Shown: piece after piece, positions 49,822 to 58,951 of the stretch
How the letters are laid out: every line of letters begins with the position of its first letter
How positions within the stretch are numbered: position 1 is the first letter of the stretch
Origin: Desulfosporosinus nitroreducens
GTDB taxonomy: Bacteria > Bacillota > Desulfitobacteriia > Desulfitobacteriales > Desulfitobacteriaceae
Direction of reading: 5' to 3'
Assembly: GCF_023897015.1 (NCBI RefSeq)
Contig: NZ_JAMHFY010000002.1
Coordinates: 124,001-188,000 of the forward strand
DNA length: 64,000 nt
Translations under genes and position numbers: made by a program
The notes under the pieces: model-generated
What the model was told of the DNA's origin: nothing
Seen by the model: the letters and a program-made list of their open reading frames with translations, nothing else
The model's database searches: none

Positions 49822-50043
49822 TTAATCTGGTGTTTGGACCTTTCCTTTTAGGCAAATAAATGTTGTAGTAATATAGAGATATTCAACGAGGTCTTCAGCA
49901 GTAAGTTCCTTTACTGCGTTATCAACATCGCTTTTTGTCGCACCAATAGCTACTGCGACATCTCTACTCTTAGCTTTTTGGACTTTCGCAAGGTATTCTA
50001 GAACCTTGGCTTTGACTTCGGGATCTGCTGGTCCTCTTGCCAT
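49822..50043 (-). CDS. dsrD: DsrD winged-helix protein
   Basis: A 73-residue protein of the DsrD family: PEVKAKVLEYLAKVQKAKSR and GATKSDVDNAVKELTAEDLV form a winged helix, ending in YLYITTTFICLKG. DsrD is found almost only in sulfate reducers and stimulates sulfite reduction by DsrAB. It directly follows dsrB, by 33 bases. The chosen ATG sits 12 bases after GAAAG; a TTG four codons upstream is possible. Confidence 0.93.
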   Translation of the reverse strand: MARGPADPEVKAKVLEYLAKVQKAKSRDVAVAIGATKSDVDNAVKELTAEDLVEYLYITTTFICLKGKVQTPD

Positions 50044-50076
50044 TTTAAATACCAACTTTCTAAATTTTTCCTCAGA

Positions 50077-51138
50077 TTAGTACTTAAATGATGCTGAAGT
50101 ACGGAATGTCTCTCTGGAGAAGATATAATCATCAATCAACATATCTGAGAACGGTAGCTCAGCCAAGCTGAAGAACTTCTCCCAACCAATCCGCTCAACC
50201 CACTCACCCACACGCTCACCTTTTTGAGCATTTGCAATCCAGAGTTCAATGATTTTACGAATTGCTTCAGTTGTCTCAGGCCAACGAGGAGCAGTGTTCG
50301 GCAGGAATGGAATGACCATACGTGAGAAACTCGGTGCTGAACGAGCATTGGAGGTTTTACCACCAATTAGAATCGCAATTCCATCGTTCTTAGGATCATA
50401 TATTTCCATTCCTGGAGACATTGTATAGCAGTTACCGCAATACATACATTTATCTTCATTGACGATAACGCTCTTGTTCTTAGGATCTGGACGAATAGCT
50501 CCTGTTGGACAGCTAGCTACGAGACTTGGAATCTCTGTGCCTTTGCGAATTACATCGTGGTTGATACGAGGTGGAGTTCTGTGAACACCAACGATCGCAA
50601 TATCACTGCAGTGTGCAGCTCCACACATATTTAAGCAACAAGCTAAGCCCATTTTTAATTTAGCAGGGAGTACCATGGTATTGAAATACTCATATAAATC
50701 ATCCATTACGGCTTTAACAACACCTGAAGCATCGGTAGCCGGAGTATGACAGTGTACCCACCCTTGAGTGTGTACGATATTGCTAATGGATTGGCCTGTT
50801 CCACCAACACAGTAACCTTTAGCATTTAAAGCGTCCAGAAGAGGGTTTAGTTTAGCCTCATCAGAAACTAAAAATTCAACATTGTTACGGGTTGTAAAAC
50901 GAAGGAATCCATCACAGTATTCGTCAGCGATTACACATAAATCACGTACAAAATCAATACTGACTAAACGTGGAGAACCCACACGGACACTGTACAAAGC
51001 TGCGCCACTTTCGGCAACATGCTTTAGTACACCTGGCTGAGGAATCTCGTGATATTTCCACTGTCCATAGTTTTCTTGAATAATCGGAGGAAGCATCTTC
51101 TTATAATGCGGAGGTCCTTGATCTAAAACTGCCATCAT
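50077..51138 (-). CDS. dsrB: Dissimilatory sulfite reductase beta subunit
   Basis: The 353-residue subunit binds the catalytic siroheme-[4Fe-4S] centre: [15 protein letters not shown] supplies cluster cysteines, and a ferredoxin domain follows ([18 protein letters not shown]). With DsrA it forms the alpha2beta2 enzyme that reduces sulfite to the DsrC trisulfide level. It lies 37 bases downstream of dsrA. Two adjacent ATG codons follow AGGTGG, so the exact start is open by one residue. No dsrC is in the window. Confidence 0.97.
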   Translation of the reverse strand: MMAVLDQGPPHYKKMLPPIIQENYGQWKYHEIPQPGVLKHVAESGAALYSVRVGSPRLVSIDFVRDLCVIADEYCDGFLRFTTRNNVEFLVSDEAKLNPLLDALNAKGYCVGGTGQSISNIVHTQGWVHCHTPATDASGVVKAVMDDLYEYFNTMVLPAKLKMGLACCLNMCGAAHCSDIAIVGVHRTPPRINHDVIRKGTEIPSLVASCPTGAIRPDPKNKSVIVNEDKCMYCGNCYTMSPGMEIYDPKNDGIAILIGGKTSNARSAPSFSRMVIPFLPNTAPRWPETTEAIRKIIELWIANAQKGERVGEWVERIGWEKFFSLAELPFSDMLIDDYIFSRETFRTSASFKY

Positions 51139-51175
51139 TATCCACCTCTCGTTAGCTACTTATTATTTTAAAAAC

Positions 51176-52399
51176 TTAGAGCTTCGATCCATCGAGTGCC
51201 GTTCCAGACCTGTCAAGATCATCTTGATCCCAGAATACATATGGATTGGCACGTGGGCGGAAGACCATTTGCGGTACAGGCTCAACTTCAATTCCTTTGA
51301 GGAATTTGGTCATTCCTAAACGATAAATAGTTTCACCGATACGCTCGCGGGACTTACCGTGTTCATCCCACCACTCCCAGATACGACGCATAAGATCTTT
51401 GAATGGCTCGAAATCATCTTCAGTTTCCATTTTCATGAAAGGAACAATAACCCAAGACATGAATGCAGACTGAACAATTGTCGATTTACCACCGATTAGA
51501 ATGGTAGCACCTTTTTCTTTTCCTGCACGAACAGCTTTAGGCATCATATTGATACAATGCATGCAACGTGTGCAATCTTCACCTACTACGCTGAGTTCTT
51601 GAGTATCAGCATTGAATGTGAGACAGCCGGTTGGACATTTGTCACAAACCATTCCTTGAACATCAAATTTTTTAGCAACATACTCTTTAACAGCGTCTTG
51701 GTCAATTCTTAAAGTATCGCGCCAAGTACCGATTACAGAGCAATCAGAACGAGCAATTGAAGAAGTACAGTCATTTGCACAACCGGAAAACTTGATCTTG
51801 CTCTTATATGGCCACATAGGACGATGAAGCTCATCCATGAATTCGTTCGTAATATTATAGCATGCCTCAAGTGTATCGTAGCAAGCGTTTTCGCAACGGC
51901 CTGGTCCAACGCAACAGTTAGGAGTTCTTAGGCAAGATCCCGAACCACCGAGGTCAAATCCTGCTTCACTAAACTCGTCGAAAATTGGTTGAATTTGATC
52001 AGTTTTGCACCCTAAAAGAATTATATCTCCTGTAGAGCCATGCATATTGGTTAAACCGCTACCATGTTTCTCCCAAATATCACATACTGTACGAAGTGTT
52101 TTCGTGTTGTAGAACCATCCCGAAGGTTGAAGTAAACGGATCGTATGGAACTCAGCAACATGTGGGTAAGTTTGAGGCTCATCGACATAACGGCCAATTA
52201 CTCCACCGCCGTAACCTCTAACTCCAACAATTCCACCATGTTTCCAGTGTCCTCTACGCTCTGCATAGGATCTTTCCAAGACTTGGAGCAACTCGCCTGC
52301 AGCTTCACTCTTCACCGCAGCGCGCTTAATTTCCGTCACAAAACTGGGCCATTTACCTGATTCTAGCTCGTCCAGTAGTGGCGTTTTCTTTTCTGTCAT
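51176..52399 (-). CDS. dsrA: Dissimilatory sulfite reductase alpha subunit
   Basis: The 407-residue subunit has the siroheme/[4Fe-4S]-binding cysteines in CLRTPNCCVGPGRCENACY and FSGCANDCTSS. An inserted ferredoxin domain (CDKCPTGCLTF and EDCTRCMHCINMMPKAVR) and WEWWDEHGKSRERIGE near the C-terminus follow. Length is normal. GGAGGG precedes the ATG. A small ferredoxin gene lies 34 bases upstream and is probably in the same transcript. Confidence 0.97.
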   Translation of the reverse strand: MTEKKTPLLDELESGKWPSFVTEIKRAAVKSEAAGELLQVLERSYAERRGHWKHGGIVGVRGYGGGVIGRYVDEPQTYPHVAEFHTIRLLQPSGWFYNTKTLRTVCDIWEKHGSGLTNMHGSTGDIILLGCKTDQIQPIFDEFSEAGFDLGGSGSCLRTPNCCVGPGRCENACYDTLEACYNITNEFMDELHRPMWPYKSKIKFSGCANDCTSSIARSDCSVIGTWRDTLRIDQDAVKEYVAKKFDVQGMVCDKCPTGCLTFNADTQELSVVGEDCTRCMHCINMMPKAVRAGKEKGATILIGGKSTIVQSAFMSWVIVPFMKMETEDDFEPFKDLMRRIWEWWDEHGKSRERIGETIYRLGMTKFLKGIEVEPVPQMVFRPRANPYVFWDQDDLDRSGTALDGSKL

Positions 52400-52433
52400 G
52401 GCACACCCTCCGTCTTCTAGTTTATGGGATTAC

Positions 52434-52622
52434 TTACATTTCAGTAATACTGATAGCACCAGTTGGACAAACTGATGTACAGCTTTCACAACCCATGCAC
52501 TCTGATTCATCACCAGTTACATGAGCCTTGTCCTCACTAAAGCCAAGCAGGTGAGCTGGGCATCCTTCTGTACATGAGTCACATCCTGAGCACAGATCTT
52601 CATCGATTGATACAATAAACAC
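52434..52622 (-). CDS. Two-cluster [4Fe-4S] ferredoxin
   Basis: The 62-residue protein has two classic cluster motifs: CSGCDSCTEGCPAH and CMGCESCTSVCPTG, each C-x2-C-x2-C-x3-CP. Start is GTG, 8 bases after AGGAGG. It directly precedes dsrA, so it may supply or accept electrons for the sulfite reductase complex; that role is inferred from position. It lies behind the shared dsr motif at 52688-52702. Confidence 0.9.
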   Translation of the reverse strand: MFIVSIDEDLCSGCDSCTEGCPAHLLGFSEDKAHVTGDESECMGCESCTSVCPTGAISITEM

Positions 52623-52687
52623 AAATTACACCTCCTTAAACTATTAAAGAGAACAAACAAACATTGGACACTGGGAAACTTTTCACT

Positions 52688-52702
52688 TGTGTAAATTAAC
52701 AC
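52688..52702 (-). promoter_or_regulatory. Putative operator upstream of the ferredoxin-dsrAB unit
   Basis: TGTGTAAATTAACAC, in the context TTGTG-N8-CAC, lies 66 bases before the ferredoxin start. The half-sites look like those of Rex or HcpR/CRP-type regulators. A near-copy lies before dsrM at 56309-56323. A further pair, GTACAAT/ATTGTAC, occurs about 50 bases upstream of this site. Confidence 0.5.
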
Positions 52703-52811
52703 TAGTCCATGTACTTAATTTAACACCTTGAGTTCCATTCGTACAATATATAATACAGATTGTACTATATCGAAAACTAATTATCAACAAGTTATAAAGA
52801 AGTAAGGATTT

Positions 52812-53589
52812 TTACTTAAAGTACGCTTTCGTGACCGAGATGCCTCCTTGGAGAAAAGCGACCTCTTTTAGTCCTTTTCCCTGGAGCATGCAGGCTGCTT
52901 CATACCCTCTAATCCCTAATCCCTAATCCACAAACTGTAACAATTAATGAATCAGTTTGGATCTCTTCCCATCGGTCTCGCAATTCACCTAGACTGATGA
53001 CTACAGTACCCTCAATTGTCAGAGGACTGGCTTCAACCTCTTCTAACTCTCTGACATCAAGAATATACAGTTTTCGCTGGCTTGCAGGCGTTTTTGAACC
53101 GTTTCGGCAGTAATTCCTTTGGCTAACCCCAAGCGCATGTTTTCCAGGGTGGTAGCGGCATGAATCAGAACGTCAATAGCTGTGGCAAATGGCGGGTGCA
53201 TAAGCCAGATCCAGATCGATTAAATCTTCAACTTTGGCGCCAAACTTGAGGGCTGTTGCTAAAACATCAAGCCTCTTTACGCTCTCTCCCATGCCACAAA
53301 CTTGGGCATCAAGCAAACGTCCACTCTCTTGTTCGGCAATTAATTTAATCGTAATATTGGCATGCATTGGGTAATAATGAGTAGAATCAAGCCCGCTGCT
53401 CACACTGGTTACAACATTGTATCCCTTTTCTTTGGCTTCTTTTTCTCCCAGACCAGTGCGCCCAATATTCAAGTCAAAGGCCTGGAGAACAGATGTTCCC
53501 TCGACTGGTGCAAGGCGTGTATCTATTCCTCCAATATGATCTGCAATAACCCGCCCTTGTTTGTTAGCTGTAGACGCCAATGGAATCAA
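52812..53589 (-). pseudogene. Broken CoA-disulfide reductase/rhodanese gene fragment
   Basis: The upper part (LIPLASTANKQGRVIADHIGG, GLGEKEAKEKGYNV, LDLAYAP) is the C-terminal dimerisation domain of a CoA-disulfide reductase or NADH oxidase; the FAD and NAD domains are absent. A one-base insertion near 53190 leads to FATAIDVLIHAATTLENMRL; a second shift near 53080 leads to KLYILDVRELEEVEASPL, a rhodanese domain. A 7-bp tandem duplication (TAATCCC, 52910-52929) breaks it again before GYEAACMLQGKG. Dead gene with a truncated 5' end. Confidence 0.85.
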
Positions 53590-53596
53590 TTTTGGA

Positions 53597-53635
53597 AGAA
53601 TGGACCATTTCAGAAATTCTGAAATGGTCCATTCT
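53597..53635 (-). terminator. 39-nt near-perfect palindrome after dsrK
   Basis: Arms of 19 nt (AGAATGGACCATTTCAGAA and its complement) with a single central base. It lies 30 bases after the dsrK stop and touches the truncated oxidoreductase remnant. It lacks a strong T-run on the minus strand, so termination is likely but not certain. Confidence 0.6.
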
Positions 53636-53665
53636 AAAAAACATCGATTAATACCGACAGATCGC

Positions 53666-55267
53666 CTATTCTAAAAACTCAAGGAAAGGTTTTTTCAAAC
53701 TCACAAGAGCATTTACCATAAGTTCAACTAAACCGCCATATTGAAGGTTGTACTTCTCGGTTGCATCGTAATGCTCAAGAAGACCTCTCATAGCCCCTTT
53801 GCAGTTAGAACAAGGAGCACAGATGTATTTAGGGGTTGAGGTATCCTCCATAGTTCCTTTAAATGCTCCAAGAATCTGGTTGAATTTCACCCTTGAAGCA
53901 ACTTGCGTTCTAAACTCAGGGAAGTTAGCAGAATTCATGATAGCGAATCCGCTTCCTCCGCCACAACAATAGTTGTCTACACCATGGGGAGTCATTTCTC
54001 TAAACTGAGGACAAATAGCTTTAAGGACATTGCGTTGTGGTTCCACAATTCCCATTTGTCGTACGACATTACATGGATCGTGAAGAGTCACTGGAAAGTT
54101 ATTCTTACTGGGATCAAGGATTAGACGTTTACTCTTAACCATATCCCAAAGAAGAGGTAAACAGCTTTCCACAGGAAGTCTATCAGTACCCATACGATCA
54201 GCTGTAATCATCGAAGCCTTATGGGCGTGACCGCACTCTGCCACTACTAGTCTCTTAACACCAAAATCTTTGGCAACTTTCATCTGCATCGTAGCAATTT
54301 TCTTAGCCTGAACATCATCATACCAAAGACCGTAGTTTACGCTGTCATACCCCATGATTTCACTGCTAAGGGTCCAATTTAAGCCAGCTGCATCAAAAAG
54401 AATGGCGAAAGCAACGGGGTTTTCCGGCCAGGCCATAAACTCTCCGGCATTATGCAACACTAAGATATCGGCACCTTTTTTGTCTACCGGGAATTTAAGT
54501 TTAATACCAAATTTTTCTTCAGTATCTTCCTCTAAAAACTCCAAAGTATCTAAAAAAGCTGGTTTACTTAACCCTGTTGATGAACCAGTTTTAATCTGCA
54601 ACATCGTCCCTTTAGTATGAAGAGGAGTCGGGGCAATCCCCATTTCTTGGCTGAAAATCTTGCGAATTTCTTTCGTGAGGATGGCGTTATCCAATCCCAA
54701 TGGACATGTTTGAGCACAACGACGGCAAAGATTACAGCGATAAGCCAATTCTCCCAGCCGAGCAATCGTTTCCCAATTCACATCGATATCTGCCCCTACA
54801 AAACCTCCAAGAAGCTTTCCGCTCGTCGTAAAATACTTCTTTACGATTTTTCGCAAAACCTCGGAGCGGTAGATCGGGCGATACAGTTCATTGTTTCCTG
54901 CTGCTGTATAGATATGACAGGCATCTGAACATGTATTGCATTTCGCACAGTATTCGAAGGACAATAACAACGGTTGCAGAACACCATTATTAGCATCGGA
55001 AAAGATTTTTTCTAAACCGCTGAGGAACTTTCGAACGAATTCGTCTTCTTCCTCTTTAGATTTTGGGCGAGTCAGGGTATCAATTCCAATATAACCATCT
55101 AACGACGTGCAGTATTTCTCTTTCCAGGCAGGTTTAGGATCAGTCAAAGGGGACTCCATCCCTGGTTTATCATATGGGGCTAATAAAGGTATGAGATTGT
55201 CCAGCTTGATTAGTTGCTCATCTGAACGCCCCATATCCTTTGGACGTAAATCTTTTTGATCTAACAT
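53666..55267 (-). CDS. dsrK: DsrK, HdrD-like subunit of the DsrMK complex
   Basis: The 533-residue protein has two [4Fe-4S] motifs, CAKCNTCSDACHIYTAAG and CNLCRRCAQTCPLG. Two CCG domains follow (HDPCNVVRQMG ... CCGGGSGFA, and CAPCSNCKGAMRG) as in heterodisulfide reductase HdrD. DsrK is thought to reduce the DsrC trisulfide made by DsrAB with electrons from the menaquinone-linked DsrM. It follows dsrM by 44 bases. No DsrJOP genes are next to it, as in other Gram-positive sulfate reducers. Confidence 0.93.
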   Translation of the reverse strand: MLDQKDLRPKDMGRSDEQLIKLDNLIPLLAPYDKPGMESPLTDPKPAWKEKYCTSLDGYIGIDTLTRPKSKEEEDEFVRKFLSGLEKIFSDANNGVLQPLLLSFEYCAKCNTCSDACHIYTAAGNNELYRPIYRSEVLRKIVKKYFTTSGKLLGGFVGADIDVNWETIARLGELAYRCNLCRRCAQTCPLGLDNAILTKEIRKIFSQEMGIAPTPLHTKGTMLQIKTGSSTGLSKPAFLDTLEFLEEDTEEKFGIKLKFPVDKKGADILVLHNAGEFMAWPENPVAFAILFDAAGLNWTLSSEIMGYDSVNYGLWYDDVQAKKIATMQMKVAKDFGVKRLVVAECGHAHKASMITADRMGTDRLPVESCLPLLWDMVKSKRLILDPSKNNFPVTLHDPCNVVRQMGIVEPQRNVLKAICPQFREMTPHGVDNYCCGGGSGFAIMNSANFPEFRTQVASRVKFNQILGAFKGTMEDTSTPKYICAPCSNCKGAMRGLLEHYDATEKYNLQYGGLVELMVNALVSLKKPFLEFLE

Positions 55268-55311
55268 ACTTTGATCCCTCTTTCCATAAAGTTAAGACAC
55301 ACGAATCAGAG

Positions 55312-56202
55312 TTATTTCTCGGGTGCTACGGGTGGCTTAATATGAGGAGCAGACCATGAGGTGGTCGGACGGAATGACGCCGCATTTTTCACTTGTTGCT
55401 CAACACCACTCCCTTTGAGATTCGGGTTATTATCCCATAGAACCTTATGGAACGTAAAATACTTGCCAACATAGTGGCTCATTTTGCTGATTGGAATATA
55501 AGTTAACATAATGCCTACAAGGACAACATGTAAAGTGAGTAAGCCATCGGCAACAAAAGGCGTAAAAGTAACGAGGTTTCCAGTTACTTCCCTTGCATAG
55601 CCAAAGGATAAATCATTTCCCCATGTAAAAATTCCTGTAATGAGTGCAACAAAAATCAATAAAAGATTAAAATACTCTTGAGGAGTTGTGTATTTTTTCA
55701 ACGTATTATCGAACGCTCTGCGAAGAAACAGCATCCCAGAACCCAAAGCAGCCAAAGCAAGCCCGATATACCCAGTAACAATAGAAAGGTAGAAAACCAA
55801 CAGCCCCAAAATACTTGAACTGTCAGCTGCGACAAGAATCCCATTGAGTTCAAACATCGCTCCTATGACCAATAAGATTGTCCAAGCCATTATCAAGTAA
55901 ATTCCTAAATGCAACGCATAAGAAATCCACCAGAAAGGACGCTGATTTTCAAATAATTTTTTAATAAAAATAATTTCTTTAAGCATTTCAATTATTTCTC
56001 TCATGTGAGAAACTTCATGTGGCTTACTCCACCAAGCCGTTTCCTCGTAGTAGGAGCCTCCGTGTTCATACCCCTTTTCTTTAGGGACAGGATAGAGATC
56101 CATTCTACCATGAAAGGGCATTCCAGCAAATTGATACGCTTTGTAAACAGATATTCCTACGAAAAGAACAATGGATAGATACGCAATAATACTAAGAATC
56201 AC
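55312..56202 (-). CDS. dsrM: DsrM, NarI-like cytochrome b membrane subunit
   Basis: The 296-residue integral membrane protein has hydrophobic segments near residues 1-22, 90-115, 130-160, 185-205 and 220-245. Histidines in SYALHLGIYLIM, TLHVVLVGI and SHYVGKYFTFHKVLW fit the two b-type hemes of nitrate-reductase gamma subunits. It passes electrons between the quinone pool and DsrK. It is the first gene of a two-gene dsrMK unit and is preceded by the shared dsr motif 107 bases upstream. Confidence 0.93.
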   Translation of the reverse strand: MILSIIAYLSIVLFVGISVYKAYQFAGMPFHGRMDLYPVPKEKGYEHGGSYYEETAWWSKPHEVSHMREIIEMLKEIIFIKKLFENQRPFWWISYALHLGIYLIMAWTILLVIGAMFELNGILVAADSSSILGLLVFYLSIVTGYIGLALAALGSGMLFLRRAFDNTLKKYTTPQEYFNLLLIFVALITGIFTWGNDLSFGYAREVTGNLVTFTPFVADGLLTLHVVLVGIMLTYIPISKMSHYVGKYFTFHKVLWDNNPNLKGSGVEQQVKNAASFRPTTSWSAPHIKPPVAPEK

Positions 56203-56308
56203 AATCCCAACCTCCTTCTCTTGTTATCTATGCACACTTTATCTTAAGTGAGTTTGTATGGCTTGTAAAATTATCATTTCTCATTATACTATCGCAGAAA
56301 TTGATGAC

Positions 56309-56323
56309 TGTGTAAATTAGTAC
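56309..56323 (-). promoter_or_regulatory. Putative operator upstream of dsrMK
   Basis: TGTGTAAATTAGTAC agrees in 13 of 15 positions with the site in front of the ferredoxin-dsrAB unit. Its other half-site is less complete. Confidence 0.45.
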
Positions 56324-56378
56324 TTTCTAAGAAAAATAACTGTTTTATTACAATTTTCATTTATTTTAAAATAATAAA

Positions 56379-56413
56379 GAGCATCTCCGAAGAAATACCT
56401 TGCAGAGATGCTC
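56379..56413 (-). terminator. Terminator of the YjcZ-like genes
   Basis: GAGCATCTC and GAGATGCTC form a perfect 9-bp stem with a 17-nt loop. TTTATTATTTTA follows on the minus strand, 20 bases after the stop at 56433. Confidence 0.75.
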
Positions 56414-56432
56414 CTCATATTTTGATTAGTTT

Positions 56433-56534
56433 TTAAAAGATTACTCCTAGAGCGATGAGAATAAGGATAGCGATTGAGATTATGCCTACACCAATATAAC
56501 TCCCTACACCACAGCCGACTCCGTATCCGTACAT
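56433..56534 (-). CDS. YjcZ-like sporulation microprotein
   Basis: A 33-residue protein starting MYGYGVGCGVGSYIGVG, then a single membrane segment (IISIAILILIALGVIF). This is the layout of YjcZ/CsfE-type sporulation proteins: a glycine/tyrosine-rich head and a C-terminal hydrophobic helix. GAAAGGAGG lies 7 bases before the ATG. It is one of a tandem pair. Confidence 0.75.
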   Translation of the reverse strand: MYGYGVGCGVGSYIGVGIISIAILILIALGVIF

Positions 56535-56580
56535 GAAAGCTCCTCCTTTCAAATCGACGAACAATTATGCTTGATTTTTA

Positions 56581-56691
56581 CTAGAATACAATTCCCATTG
56601 CTATGAGCAGAAGGATAATAACCACTACAACAGCAATTCCGGATAACCAATTAGGTCCACAAGCTCCTTCGACAACTCCACCAAATGCCAT
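56581..56691 (-). CDS. YjcZ-like sporulation microprotein, second of pair
   Basis: A 36-residue protein (MAFGGVVEGACGPNWLSGIA followed by VVVVIILLLIAMGIVF) with the same head-plus-helix plan as its neighbour 46 bases downstream. The two share the IA-IVF ending. GGAGG precedes the ATG. Both are presumably made in sporulation and inserted in a membrane; the exact function of this family is not known. Confidence 0.72.
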   Translation of the reverse strand: MAFGGVVEGACGPNWLSGIAVVVVIILLLIAMGIVF

Positions 56692-56891
56692 TTTATATTC
56701 CTCCATTTCCTGTAATTTATGGTTAATTTTCTTAATTCAATGTATGCATAATGGGCAAAACTGTTACTAGATTATGGAAGTTCGAACTTGACCTAAGTCA
56801 ATACATCTTTTCTGAAACTTTATTATCCTATAGTTTTGATATAACATATAATTGGTTTTTAAGTAAGCCGAGAAAAATTAGGAGGAAATCA

Positions 56892-57644
56892 ATGAAAGCA
56901 CTGTTTACGTTAACTTCCAGTGAATCGAAACGACTAATTGCAAAAGGGATAAAAGGAATATCCAGTATACAGAATGCAATGGAAAAGCATACTATCATCG
57001 TAGCCGGCGGTACGACGAATGCCTTTGTAGCTGAAGAGTTACTTGGTATACAGCTTGAGGACAAAACCAGTTATACAATGGGTATCGTCACCGGAGGAGA
57101 GTTAGGAGTCAGTAAGTCTTCCAAAAAAATACCTCCCTATGTTATTTCTAACGGGCAGTCTCAAGAAATTTTTTGGAAAGATTGCTTACCTAAATTGCAA
57201 AGAGGAGACGTTTTTATCAAAGGTGGTAATGCCGTAGACCACACCGGCTTAGCAGCAGTAATGGTTTCGGATTCAATGGGAGGAACGATCGGAGCAGCTC
57301 AAGGGACCCTTTATGCCCGAGGTATCGAATTGATTGTACCTATTGGGCTTGAAAAAATGATTCCAGATGTGAGAGCAGCTGTTGAATTTATGACTAAATC
57401 TTCAGTCGACGAAGCGATTGGAAATAAGGTTGGCCTTATTCCAATGGTTGGAGCAACGGTTGTCACAGAATTGTCCGCTCTGGAAATTCTCTATGACCTT
57501 GAGGCGCGCTGTATTGCTGCGGGTGGAGTTGATGGTTCAGAGGGTTCTGTGACGATTGCTATTGAAGGGCTTGATGAAGAAGTTCAGCGGGCAATTAAGG
57601 ACATAAAATCTTTAAAAGGTGAACCCCAAGTGAAAGTTCACTAG
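56892..57644 (+). CDS. Conserved-looking protein of unknown function
   Basis: I do not recognise this 250-residue protein. It starts at the ATG after TTAGGAGG; the frame is open 47 codons upstream, through a region that resembles an upstream element elsewhere (61137-61180). Glycine-rich loops are regularly spaced: IIVAGGTTNAFVAEELLG, GIVTGGELG, FIKGGNAVDHTG, DSMGGTIGAAQG and CIAAGGVDGSEGS. They suggest an alpha/beta fold that binds a phosphate or nucleotide. No membrane segment. It ends before a strong terminator and is monocistronic. Confidence 0.75.
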   Translation: MKALFTLTSSESKRLIAKGIKGISSIQNAMEKHTIIVAGGTTNAFVAEELLGIQLEDKTSYTMGIVTGGELGVSKSSKKIPPYVISNGQSQEIFWKDCLPKLQRGDVFIKGGNAVDHTGLAAVMVSDSMGGTIGAAQGTLYARGIELIVPIGLEKMIPDVRAAVEFMTKSSVDEAIGNKVGLIPMVGATVVTELSALEILYDLEARCIAAGGVDGSEGSVTIAIEGLDEEVQRAIKDIKSLKGEPQVKVH

Positions 57645-57728
57645 ATTGATTAAACAAAAAGCTGTCTCAACAACTTCTTTTAGTTCTGAGATGGATAAGG
57701 ATCAATAAGTTACTTTCCGACTAATACT

Positions 57729-57782
57729 AAAGATGTTTGTTGTTTCATGAATGTTTTTACATCATAAACAACAAACATCTTT
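57729..57782. terminator. Bidirectional terminator
   Basis: AAAGATGTTTGTTGTTT and its exact complement form a 17-bp stem with a 20-nt loop between two converging genes. TTTTT follows on the plus strand. Confidence 0.85.
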
Positions 57783-57811
57783 TTAACTTTTTTAATTACT
57801 TTAATTATTTC

Positions 57812-58951
57812 TCATATGGCTCTTGGCGGACGAGGACCAAAAAATTGAAAATAATGACATTCCAATCGGCCATTATAGAGCTTACGACTTTTATCCCAGC
57901 GTCGCCCAATTAACCTTTCCGGGAATTGGTAAGTAGTAAGCATATGAAGTGACCAGTCATCTAATCGATTAAACGTTTCACCAAGTTCAAGATAAAGTCC
58001 TTCCACATCTTTGATATCCCCAAGCCGTTCACCATAAGGCGGATTAGCTATCATGTGTCCATATTTAAATCTGGACCTGACTTCTGCCACAGGTAATCGT
58101 TGAAAATGTATAACATCATCAACACCCGCCTCAACAGCATGTGTGCGAGCCAATGCCAGAGCATTAGGGTCAATATCAGAACCGTAGATATGTAATGGAG
58201 TATTGCGTTGCCAAAGATCTAAACCCTCCTGCCATGCCTCTTGCCAAAGCACTTTAGGAATACGCGGCCATTTCTCAGCTGCGAAGCTTCTTTTAAGGCC
58301 TGGGGCACGGTTTTGAGCTATAAAGGCTGCCTCAATGGGAATAGTTCCAGTTCCGCAAAAAGGGTCAATTAAGGTGCGATCCTTGTTCCAGAAGCTAAGC
58401 TGAATCATAGCCGCCGCTAAAGTTTCTTTAAGAGGTGCTTGACCGGCAAGTTCTCGATAACCGCGTTTATGAAGACCTGCACCTGATGTGTCAATGGTTA
58501 ATGTAACCTTATCGTTTAGCAAAGCAACTTCAATCTGATATCGAGGCCCAGTTTCTTCAAACCAACTTCGGCCGTACGTTTCTTTAAGGCGTTCAACAAT
58601 CGCTTTTTTTACTATGGCTTGACAGTCTGATACACTAAACAGCTTCGATTTTATAGATTTTCCTTGCACAGGAAAATTTGCATCTTCTGGCAACCATTCT
58701 TCCCAGGGAAGGGCTTTTGTTTGTTGAAAAAGCTCTTCGAATGTCTGAGCTTCAAATGATCCCATTTTTAACAACACGCGATCAGAACTTCGTAGCCAAA
58801 GGTTTGTTCTGCATATTCCCAACTCATCTGTAGTAAATGTGACTTTTCCATTTTCCACGACTAACTCTTCATACCCAATTTTTTTCAGTTCACGAGCAAC
58901 AATGGATTCTAAACCAAATGCGGCTGTTGCAATCAGCTCAATTTTTGCCAT
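57812..58951 (-). CDS. THUMP-domain RNA guanine-N2 methyltransferase (RlmL/YpsC-like)
   Basis: The 379-residue enzyme has an N-terminal ferredoxin-like and THUMP part (residues 1-155) for RNA binding, then a Rossmann methyltransferase with IDPFCGTGTIPIEAAF and the catalytic NPPYGERLG. This is the layout of 23S rRNA m2G2445 methyltransferases in Firmicutes. The start is the ATG 9 bases after AGAGAGG. Monocistronic. Confidence 0.9.
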   Translation of the reverse strand: MAKIELIATAAFGLESIVARELKKIGYEELVVENGKVTFTTDELGICRTNLWLRSSDRVLLKMGSFEAQTFEELFQQTKALPWEEWLPEDANFPVQGKSIKSKLFSVSDCQAIVKKAIVERLKETYGRSWFEETGPRYQIEVALLNDKVTLTIDTSGAGLHKRGYRELAGQAPLKETLAAAMIQLSFWNKDRTLIDPFCGTGTIPIEAAFIAQNRAPGLKRSFAAEKWPRIPKVLWQEAWQEGLDLWQRNTPLHIYGSDIDPNALALARTHAVEAGVDDVIHFQRLPVAEVRSRFKYGHMIANPPYGERLGDIKDVEGLYLELGETFNRLDDWSLHMLTTYQFPERLIGRRWDKSRKLYNGRLECHYFQFFGPRPPRAI

